This document shows, piece by piece, positions 1 through 9,200 of a stretch of 10,609 nucleotides of DNA (positions are counted from its first letter, which is position 1; each line of letters begins with the position of its first letter). Source of the DNA: Baffinella frigidus (taxonomy: Eukaryota > Cryptophyceae > Cryptomonadales > Baffinellaceae). Under the pieces are notes generated by a model, which was not told where the DNA came from, searched no databases, and worked only from the letters and a program-made list of their open reading frames with translations. The position numbers and the translations under genes were made by a program. The DNA lies in the NCBI GenBank assembly GCA_026770585.1, contig MU646478.1, positions 422,506-433,114 on the forward strand, in the 5' to 3' direction.

Positions 1-204
1 AGGGTGTAGGGTGTAGGGTGTGGGGTGTAGGGTGTAGGGTGTAGGGTGTAGGGTGTGGGGTTTTGTGTTTAGTGTTGAGGGATTAGGGGCGCACCGCCGC
101 GGGACCCACCCTCTCCGGGGGGGCGGCGCTCTCGCTTTTAGGGTGTAGGGTGTAGGGTGTAGGGTGTAGGGTGCAGGGTGTAGGGTGTAGGGTGTAGGGT
201 TTAC
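1..204. repeat. AGGGTGT heptamer arrays in the downstream intron
   Basis: Tandem AGGGTGT heptamers occupy 1-58 and 138-200 on either side of the exon 12 echo. Like the 4250-4375 array, the G-rich strand is plus. They begin almost at the exon 12 donor. Confidence 0.9.
95..133 (-). repeat. 3'-edge echo of exon 12
   Basis: Codons near ERRPPGEGGSRG precede CGGCG|GTGCGC, a diverged copy of the exon 12 end, located downstream of the true donor. Confidence 0.7.
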
Positions 205-283
205 CGCGCGACCCACCCTGGGGGCGCTCTCCAGCGTAGTCGACGCGCACCTCCTTGCCTGCGATCTCGAAGTTCCCCGCAAC
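205..283 (-). CDS. Exon 12 (last visible): RRM2 beta4 and start of Gly/Arg tail
   Basis: The 79-nt exon enters in phase 0 and leaves in phase 1. It reads VAGNFEIAGKEVRVDYA, the RRM2 loop and beta4, then GERPQGGSRG. The acceptor is CTCCTGCAG and the donor CGCG|GTAAAC. Ending in GGSRG with a split Gly codon suggests that a further RGG-type exon lies beyond the low-coordinate edge. The 3' edge is echoed at 95-133, and the 5' edge at 682-718 and 350-372. Confidence 0.88.
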
Positions 284-3200
284 CTGCAGGAGAGATGAGT
301 CAGAGGTGCTGGGGCACCACCGAACCAAGGGCGAAAGATAGGGCCGCCTCTTTCCTGCGATCTCCAAGTTGGATGCGAGTGAGGGGGTCAGAGGTGGGTT
401 GCCGTTTGAGCAAGGGCGGAGGATAGGCCCACCTTGGGGAAGATAGACCCCGCAACCTGCCGCATTCAAAGCCCTGTTTAGGGATGCACATGGCAAAGTA
501 CAAGTGGGCACGAGTCCCGACCACCGAACGATAGGCCCCCTCGGGACAACGATAGGCCCGCCTCGGGACAGAACCTGCAGGAGCGAGGTGAGGCATCAGA
601 GGTGGTTTGTACCTGACCAGAGGTGGTTAGGAACCATGCAAACCCTGATTTTCCTGGAGCGTTCAAAGTGTTATTTCGCTGGCACCTCCTTGCCTGCGAT
701 CTCGAAGTTCCCCGCATCCTGAAAAAATCGAGATGAGGGGTCAGAGGTGCTGGGGGGACCACTGAAGATTGGCCCGCTGTGCAACCGGGGCGTTGTGTGG
801 TCGAGGGAGAGACCGCAGCGCTAGCAGCGTTCAAGGATGCGAGGTGAGGGTTCAGATCCCATGCCAGTTGACCAACTCGAGAATTCCCCGGGTACTGACG
901 GTGTGCAGTTCAGGATGCGCGGTGAGGGGGAGGAGGGGCTGTGGATGTTGTCGCAGGAAGATACGTGGAATTCCGTGTGTGATTTTGTCGGATGGGCGGA
1001 AGATAGGCCCGCCTCGGGACAGATAGGTTCGCCTCGGAACGGATAGGCCCGCCGCGGGACAGATAGGCCCGCCTCGGGACAGATAGGCCCGCCTCGGAAC
1101 GGATGGGCCCGGAAAGGGCACAGTGCTGAGTAGTGTGGTCGCACGCACCAATGCGTGTGCGCAGCTCTCGCTGCAGCTTCGCCAGGGTCTACTCAAGTCC
1201 AATACCGTATGAAGATTTATGTGAAATCGGGTGTGGAACGGAGGAGCGGTTTTCGGTAGTGTTAGTGGATCGCTTTTCAGAAAGCTCCGAGGGTGATAAA
1301 GAAGGAGGAGGAGGAGAAGAAAAGGGGCTGAGAGAGAGAGAGAGCGAGCGAGCGAGCGAGAGCGAGCGAGAGAGAGAGAGAGAGGGAGAAAAAAAAAGAA
1401 GAGGGACAGACCGCAGCGCTAGCAGCCTCCTCGCTGACAAAGTCGACGTGCGCGTACCCCTGGAACTCGCCATCCTTCATGCCCAGCCTGCCGAGGGTAG
1501 AGACAAGTTTATTGGACACTCACAACGTCAAAAACTCTTGAGCGTTGCGGAACCGGGGGTCAAGTGGCGCGAGGTCACGTGGATGTCGGGAAGGCCGTCG
1601 ACGTATTAGGTAGTAGTTGATCACTTTTCCAGGAGAGGAGAGGGGGGAGCGCCGGTTACGAAGAAGGCCAGTTGATGCGCCCAGAATAGCTTCAACCCCA
1701 AGCCAAAATCTTGATGCGCCCAAAAGAGCTTCAGCCCCAAGCCAAAATCTCGAGGTAGAATCATCATCATCATCATCATCATCGCTTAGCTTTAACCCCA
1801 GCCTGCCGGGGGTCAAGTGGCGCGGGGTTAGGTGGGGGCAGCGCCATTGGTCTAACCGAGGCGAGCGTATTAACTTAAATACTCCCCGCCCATCTGAAAT
1901 TGGAGCCGTGAGCCTAACATCTGAAGGAAAAACTCCTATTCCACGTGGGAGCGAGTATTTAAATTGAAAACTCGTCGGGAGGGGATCCCTTGCACTCCCA
2001 GCCATGCACACAGCGGGCTACGAAGGGATTTTCGGGCGCTGAGAGCACGAGTTTCCGTTACCTTATCCGTAGGAACCCCCCTCTGTCCCTACGGGTTGCC
2101 TACTGTAGACTCCTAGGTCTTATCGCTAAGGGGTTATTCAAAATCCCTTTAAAGTCCGCTGTGTGGGTTGCGTGGCTGGAATGAGACCTGATCGAATCAA
2201 ATGGCTCCAATGGCAAGGGGGAACCTGATCGAATCGATTCCGGCGTACGGCGCCAGCGCCTCCTCGAAGTCAAGCTTTTGTGCTATCTTCAGGGTGGGAT
2301 ATGCTATCTTTCCCTCGATTCAGGTTGACCACAGCACAAAATCCACCCCTAAGATAGCAAAAAGGTGGTTTAAATCCAACAAGTTTCTGAATTTAATCTT
2401 CGTATACGATGTATACTGGGTGATATATGACTCAACATTTTCCCGTATGAGACAGACCTGATCGAATCGATGCCGGCGTAGGGCGCCAGCGCGTCCTCGA
2501 AGTCCATCTGCCCGGCCGTGCGCGGCACGCGCCCGATGAACACCGACCTGTGCGGGGACTCCGTCAGCGTCTTTCTACAACCCATCAGCGTCTTTCTACA
2601 ATCCGTCAGCGTCTTTCTACACAACGCCGCGGGCCGAATCCTCCAAGTAAGTGCCCTAGAGCTGCCCGACCGTGCGCGGCACCCGTCCGATGAACACCGA
2701 CCTGTGAGGGGACGCGATACCGTCAGCGTCTTTCTACAATCTGTCAGCGTCTTTCTACAACCCATCAGCGTCTTTCTACAATCCGTCAGCGTCTTTCTAC
2801 ACTCCGCCGCGGGCCGAATCCTGGGAGGAAGTGCACGTGCCTGCCTCCTCGTGCCCTAGAGCTGCCCGGCCGTGCGCGGCACCCGTCCGATGAACACCGA
2901 CCTGTGAGGAGACGCGACACCGCCAGCGTCTTTCTACAATCTGCCGTCAGCGGCTCTCACCATTTCGGCGAGCCCGGGCTCTTTCCCGCTCCAAAGTTGA
3001 CGGATTTGTACCGCACACCCCGCATGGGGTTGAGTATGGCGCCCAGATCGCCGATGAAATACTCGCCAGGTTTCAGCTGGGCCGGCAATCACGTCTCTCG
3101 TGGTGTGAACGAACAAAAACGAGGTTAACTGTCATGCACAGCTAACCCAGCATGTCAACTTTCGCATAGTCCGTCAAAACCCAACTGAGGCAAAGCCAGG

Positions 3201-6200
3201 GCGAGGAGGCAGGGAGGCGCACTTGTCCGGCGGGTTCGGGCTCTGTATCCAACGTCCAATGTGTTCGTGGCCAATAGATGCAAAACATAGTATCAACCGC
3301 CTTATCTAAAGCCGATTCTCCAGGTGGGATCTGGGCACGAGGAGGCATGCAATCCTCACTTGCTCGGCCGATAAGTCATCCCGCGTTGATAGGTCATCAT
3401 CTGGCGATACGTCATGACGAGTGGGCACACGCACCTGCTCGGCGGGTTCGGACTGCGCTCCTCATCACGGCCACGCGACGCCGCGTCATACCCGATGGGA
3501 TCAACACAAGGTTCGAGAGTACTCAAGTGTCTCTGAGGCGGGCCCGTTTCTTCAGGCTCGTGGGCTTTTGCATCACTCAACTTAAGGCTCAAGGGCCTTA
3601 TTTAGGACCTGTATCGAGAGTAATAAAAAAGATAAAGAAGAGGGACGCGACACCGTCAGAATCAGGGACGCGAGCGTCTTTCTAAGACCGTCAGCGTCTT
3701 TCTAGCTGCCTTCGGGAGGGAAGCGTTTTTGCTCGGCGGGTTCGGGCCGCGCTCCTCATCACGTCCGCGCGACGCCGCGCCGTACCCCGATTGGATCAAC
3801 ACAAGGTTCGAGAAGGTTCGAGAGTAATGAAGAGGGACGCGACACCGTCAGCATCAGGGACGCAAGCGTCTTTAAGACCGTGAGCGTCTTTCTAAGACCG
3901 TGAGCGTCTTTCTAGCTGCCTTCGAGAGGGAAGCGTACTTGCTCGGCGGGTTCGGGCCGCGCTCCTCATCACGGCTGCGCGACGCCGCACCGTACCCAGA
4001 TGCAGCGTACAGATCACGTCCTCCACGGTCGCCTCGCGCCCCTGCGGATAGGGTGTGGGGTTTAAGAGAGAGAGGGATACAGAGAGAGAGAGAGAGGGAG
4101 GGAGGGAGAGAGAGAGAGAGGGAGAGGGAGAGGGAGAGGGAGAGAGAGAGATAGAGCCGCATCACGTCTGCCGTGACCCCCATCACGGTCTCCACGTCCC
4201 CCTGCGGGTTTAAACCCTACGGTTTTGGGTTTAGGGTGTGGAGTTTCAGGTGTGGGATTGAGGGTTTGTAGTTTAGGGTTTAGGGTTCATGGTTCATGGT
4301 TCATGGTTCATGGTTCATGGTTCTGGTTTATGGTTTAGAGTTTAGGGTTTAGTGCTTAGGGTTAAGTGTGTGGGGTTCAGTGTTCAGGGTTCACCGCCAC
4401 GGTCTCCACGACCCCGGTCGCGTCCACCCTCTCTCTCGCCCCCCTCGCGGAAGCTTCCCAGGGTTCAAGGAGTAGGGTTGAGGATGTACCGCCACGGTCT
4501 CCACGTCCCCGGTCGCCACCCTCGCGGAAGCCGCCCCGCTCCATGCCACGCCCCCGCGCCCCCCCGCGCGGCTCTGCGCGCCACCCAGCAAGTCAGCCAG
4601 CCAGTCCCGAGATCCAAATCTCGGGATACGTGGTTAACCATTGGGGACTTTCCTGTTTTGGCTGGCCCCGGAATCTGGAACCCCGCCGAAGCGGCCTCGG
4701 AGCCGCCAACTGTACTACGGACTGTACAGGGTTTCACCGAAGCGGTTCAATTTGACAGTAATTACCCTGGGCATCTAACGGATTGGAGCAGGGCCTGCGC
4801 CGAAGCGGTCCGGAACACGGTCGTGGAGAGAGAGAGAGAGAGTGTGTGTGTGAGGAGCAGGGAGTGCACCGAAGCGGTCAGAGCCGCGGTCGTCGAGAGA
4901 GGGAGGGAGGGAGAGAGGGAGAGGGAGGGAGAGAGAAAGAGAGAGAGAGAGAGGGAGAGAGGGAGAGAGGGAGGGAGGGAGGAGCAGGGTGAGCACCGAA
5001 GCGGTCAGAGCCGCGGTCGTCGCGGCGGGGCTCGCGGTCCTCGGTGCCCCCGCCTTGACCCTCCGTCACCTGCGAGCACCACTCCCCCGGTGTCAAGAGA
5101 GAGAAATAGAGAGAGAGTGTGTGTGCGAGAGAGAGAACGCGAGAGGGAGGGATGAAGGGAGAGAGAGCGAGGGAGGGGTGGGGAGGGGGGGAAGGGGAGG
5201 AGTGAGTGAGTGAGTGAGTGAGTGAGGGAGGGAGGGAGTGAGGTAGGGAGTGAGGGAGTGAGGGAGGGAGGGAGAGTGTGCACGTGCGCGTGCGCGTGCA
5301 AGAGAGAGAGAGAAAGGAGAGAGAGAGATAGAGGGAGAGCGAGGGAGAGTGTGACCTGGCGGAGAGCCTGGCGGGCGGGACGCGACCACGGAGGATACAC
5401 TTCGATGAACCGCCCGTCCATCTGCACGTCCAGTTATATTTACTTATTGTCAGACTGCACGTCCGAATATATTTACTTATTGTCATCTGCACGTCCTTTT
5501 AAATTTACTGATTGTCAGATTGCACGTCCAATTGCATGTACACCTCCATTCTACGTTTGAGTCGGATAAGGGAGATCACACAGCGGGTTACGAAGGGACA
5601 ATATCGCCGATTCTAACCGACTTTCCGTTCAGATAGCCGGACGAGACCACGGAGGATTCACTTTGATGAACCGCTCGTCCATCTGCACGTCCAACTATAA
5701 TTACTTATTGTCATCTCCACGCCCAATTATGTTTGTACTTATTGTCATCTGCACGTCCAATTACAACCACGTCCCACACAACTCCCAAGTGAACAACAGT
5801 GGTGGGAGTCTGAAGTAGGCATGGATTTCGTCTGCGGAGGTTGCGGTTCCGGACACCACTAGATGCACACCAGAGAGACTCCCGCGACTGCTGACATCAA
5901 CCGGCGGGGTTTTCAATCCACGAGGGTTTGGTCAAGTCAGTGAAGGCAGGGCGCGGCTCATGGCTCCCGGCAGGGGTTTCACTAGGGCGATTGCTCATCC
6001 ACGAGGGTTTAGGCCCTACGGCCTACTGTAAGCAATACCGTAGGCCGAACTACCCGGTTTTCAGTCCATTACCCTGTTAGCTTGCGGGCAGGGCGCGAGG
6101 CTCATGGCTCCTAGCTCTGCCTTACTCGGACATCCCTCCTGTTCTCAAGTTGACATCCTGGGGTTGCTTTACAGTACAGTACAGTACAGTACAGTACAGT

Positions 6201-9200
6201 ACAGTACAGAACATCACAGTACAGAACATCACAGTACAGTACAGTACAGCACAGTACCGTACAGTACAGTACCGTACCGTACAGTACAACCCCGTCAACC
6301 TTGGGAGTGAAAAAGAGCCCGGGCTCATGAGACTGGTGACCCAAATAGAATGTGACAGAGCTAGTCAACAGATTGGTGAGTCCACATAGCCTGGGACAGA
6401 TCTAGGGGGGGAGGAGGCACCTCCTGTCTGTCAAAGCCGATACCTGACAGCCTAGGTAGGTGCCCAGAGAGCCTAGATACCCACACACGGCTCCGGGCTC
6501 GGAGACAGCGTGTAATTATTCAGAAAGCGCACCTCCTGTCGGTCGAAGCCGAGGGCTTTGGTGGCGGCGATGGGATCCTCGAAGGTGACCCAGGCACGCC
6601 CCGAGGCGCGCCCCGCGTGGAACATCCCCTCCACACGCGTCACCACTCCGCAGTTCTCCTGTCATCAGTGGTCAAAATTATTGGACGCCCGCAAAATCCT
6701 GGGAGTTACAGAGCGGAATCCAGCCGAGCGCGACTGCGCAAACGACTAGGGGCGGGTGAAGTGTCAGCAGCGCGGCTTTGATGATGGTGAGGAGTGTTGA
6801 TATGCTGACAGGCGTGTCATCATGATCGTGGCGAAAAAGATCATTGTGGTGGTACCACACGCAAGTTAGTCAACGTGGTATGGGGGGAGGCGTGCGCTAG
6901 GGTACCTCGACGTCGAGGGGTCTCGGGTTCACCGATTATTCTCGAGTTGACATGCTGGGTTCGCGGTACAAATCCGTCAACTTTGGGGCGGGGAAGCGGG
7001 CTCACCAAACTGGTGAGCCGAAATCAACTGGGATAGAGGTAGGGTACCTCGAAGAGCTCGACGACGTCGAGGGGGGGGCGCGCAGAAGGGGACCCCCCGC
7101 CCTTCCACCAGCATCCCCAAGCTCCTCAAATCGCATCTCCGGAGCAAACTGTTCGGTCCGTAGGGCCCTACTGTAGCAAATCCGTTGGGGCCTAGGGATT
7201 TCCTGGGGTGTGAATAGATGGCGTTACAGGCTGAGCCGTTGTCCCTGGTGAAAATTACTTCACGGACAGACCCGATTTGAGGCGCTTCGGGTGGCTGGTG
7301 GGTAGGGTACCTCGAAGAGCTCGACGACGTCGAGGGGGCGCGCGCGGAAGGGGATGCCCCGCACGAACACCTGCAATGCGTGTGTTTGATTTAATTTCGG
7401 AATAATGTCAATCTGTCCCGCTTCAGCGTTGAGTGCTTAAGTTTGAGTGTTTGAAGGGTTCAGCTTCCACGCACCTGGATGTCCTCGCCGGGCTCGCCCG
7501 TGGGCCCCGAATCGTATTAAAATATCGTTTGAGTTTGATTGGGCACACGAATAACCACGCGCACCGCCACGACAACCAACATTGAGTGCGTAGTGTTCAC
7601 CCAAGGGTGTAGGGCGTGGCACACCTGGATGTCCTCGCCGGGCTCACCCGTGGGCCCCACATCGCCCTCAACCCGCCCTCCGTGCTGCCAAACCCTACAC
7701 ACTAAACACTAGGCACGAAGCACTCGATACTAAACACTAAGCAGGACACACGATGCAGGTGTTCGTGCGGGGCATCCCTTGTTTAGTGTGTAGTGTTTCA
7801 GGTGTTTGAAGTGTTTCAAGTGTGTGAAGTGTGTGAAGTGTTTCAAGTGTGTGAGGTGTTTGAAGTGTTTGAAGTGTTTGAAGTGTTTCAAGTGTTTCAA
7901 GTGTGTCAAGTGTTCCCCGGGCGTGGCGCACCTGGATGTCCTCGCCAGGCTCGCCCGTGGGCCCCGAATCGTCATCACCCCCGCGCTGCCGCTCCTCTCT
8001 CCGCTCGCCACGCCTCTCCTCCTGCTGCGGCTCCTGCAAAAAATTGAGCCACGTTCCGTTAGGATAGCCCCTGGAATAACCCCTACGGATCCACACGGAA
8101 TCCCGCCCCCCGCACAGCCGCTCCTCTCTCCGCTCGCCACGCACCTCCTGCTGCTGCGGCTCCTGCCCCCCCCCCAAAAAAATAAATTGAGCGACGTTTC
8201 GTTAGGATAGCCCTTGGAATAACCCCAAACCCTACTTTCCCGCTCCAAAGCACCCAGGCCCTCAAGTCTATTTGGGCCCACCAATTGGGCGGTGCGGGAG
8301 AGTTAGAACCTGGGCACGCGCGCGCGCCGTCTCAACCGAGCGCGAGAACGCCCCCACGGGCAACTCCGCGCCCGGGCCCTAAAGTTTATTTGGGCCCACC
8401 AATTTCATCTCGAAAGACAACTGAATCAGTTCCCTGTTTAGCGCTTTCATTTAATTAGGAGACCTAAGTAAATTAACTATGCCCTAACTGATTTCTCCTA
8501 TTCAACCTCATATTGAAAAGAAACGGATTCAGTTATCTTCCGAGATGAAATTGGGTGGTGAGGGAGAGTTAGAACCTGGGCACGCGCGCGCGCCGTCTCA
8601 ACCGAGCGCGAGAACGCCCCCACGGGCAACTCCGCGCCCGGGCCCTAAAGTTTATTTGGGCCCACCAATTTCATCTCGAAAGACAACTGAATCAGTTCCC
8701 TGTTTAGCGCTTTCATTTAATTAGGAGACCTAAGTAAATTAACTATGCCCTAACTGATTTCTCCTATTCAACCTCATATTGAAAAGAAACGGATTCAGTT
8801 ATCTTCCGAGATGAAATTGGGTGGTGAGGGAGAGTTAGAACCTGGGCACGCGCGCGCGCCGTCTCAACCGAGCGCGAGAACGCCCCCACAGGCAACTCCT
8901 CGACCTCCGCACCCTTCCCCGCGGTTGCGAGGCCCATCGCGTCGAAGTAGTTGTTGAGGAGGGCCTCGTCGTCGCCCTCGGATGACTGGACGGGGGAAGA
9001 GCCTTGGTCGACCAGGATTGATTTCTCGTCGTCGTTGTCTCCGGCGTTGTCTCCGGAGAGAGTCTGCGGAGGAGTGTATGTGTTACTCACAAGCAAGTCG
9101 GTGCAGGTCACGTTGCGGGCACCGCCGACGCCGTGGCTGTTGTTCCTCATGGCCAGCCACCCTGGAGGCAACCCGGGGGCAAATCTCAATTCAATGTTCC

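Larger units (their letters stand above)
284..1411 (-). other. Exon 11-12 intron (1128 nt)
   Basis: It contains an exon 11 3' echo (814-828, GCTAGCGCTGCG before GTCTCT), exon 12 5' echoes (682-718 and 350-372), several degenerate copies of the CACCTCTGAC...CTCATCTC intron tail, and the 20-bp array. No independent gene was seen. Confidence 0.65.
1488..2457 (-). other. Exon 10-11 intron (970 nt)
   Basis: It contains the two exon 10 echoes, an inverted repeat, a block shared with 5578-5640 (CACACAGCGGGCTACGAAGG at 2006-2028), a ~41-bp tandem repeat at about 1667-1750, and a TCA trinucleotide run at 1761-1783. A degenerate exon 11 acceptor copy lies at 1788-1802. No gene was recognised. Confidence 0.65.
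2560..2945. repeat. 21-bp repeat family, acceptor side
   Basis: Units of CCGTCAGCGTCTTTCTACAAT occur in runs of three (2561-2622) and four (2719-2803), plus a single unit near 2925-2940. The runs alternate with exon 10 5' echoes and a shared CGCCGCGGGCCGAATCCT block, so a larger ~150-200 bp unit was also duplicated. Related units occur at 3660-3710 and 3866-3915 beside the exon 9 donor region. Confidence 0.88.
2548..3938 (-). other. Exon 9-10 intron (1391 nt)
   Basis: This is the longest intron in the window. It holds four exon 9 echoes, two exon 10 echoes, a 21-bp repeat family at both ends, and a minus-strand copy of the GTTGAC element. No independent gene was recognised. Confidence 0.7.
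5422..6532 (-). other. Exon 5-6 intron (1111 nt)
   Basis: It contains the exon 5 echo, the ACAGT-cored element, and a ~141-bp imperfect duplication around GGCAGGGCGCGGCTCATGG (5945-5968 and 6087-6111). It also holds the hairpin CGGCCTAC...GTAGGCCG near 6016-6044 and amplified intron-tail repeats next to exon 6. The block at 5578-5600 (CACACAGCGGGTTACGAAGG) recurs at 2006-2028. No gene or RNA was recognised. Confidence 0.7.
8302..8833. repeat. 266-bp tandem duplication carrying exon 2's 3' edge
   Basis: Two 266-bp units appear identical by eye. Each begins with the exon 2 tail plus its GTTCTA donor (8310-8367 and 8576-8633; the true exon ends at 8842) and contains one copy of the 144-bp inverted-repeat element. 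The echoes still encode ELPVGAFSRS and VETARARAQ. The apparent lack of divergence means very recent duplication, or possibly an assembly artefact. Confidence 0.92.

Noticed and set aside
1001-1100. CRISPR-like array
   Set aside because: The units are directly head to tail with no spacers, in a eukaryotic intron. The same applies to the 21-bp and 32-bp arrays.
1755-1790. C/D box snoRNA in the intron (TGATGA runs in RNA sense)
   Set aside because: Nucleolin introns host snoRNAs in some lineages, but the TGATGA here is a trinucleotide run with no D box or terminal stem that I can see.
2370-2765. Minus-strand frame containing CRKTLTD repeats joined to the RRM2 start
   Set aside because: The CRKTLT part comes from the 21-bp intron repeat. 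An AG acceptor at 2548-2549 starts the real exon 10.
4250-4375. True chromosome end
   Set aside because: Heptamers are degenerate and internal, with exons on both sides, so they are interstitial.
4775-5560. Long open frames on both strands rich in Leu/Ser or Arg/Glu/Gly
   Set aside because: They are translations of GA/CT microsatellite in several frames. The only supported coding in this stretch is exons 6 and 7.
6104-6389. Open frames with YSTVQ or VLYCT repeats
   Set aside because: Product of the ACAGT pentamer array; open in several frames on both strands.
7741-7790. A second RRM gene on the plus strand beginning VFVRGIP
   Set aside because: Only about ten codons match exon 4, then simple repeat follows. 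It is an inverted fragment.
7793-8210. Plus-strand frames rich in Phe/Val/Cys/Lys, like a cysteine-rich protein
   Set aside because: Antisense of the 10-bp array and of exon 3. The periodic Cys comes from repeat structure.
7730-8284. A single 184-codon or 146-codon minus-strand gene
   Set aside because: The HLKHFKH and ETLQTLQT parts are the 10-bp repeat. Only 7932-8033 has proper AG/GT borders and joins in frame to RRM1.
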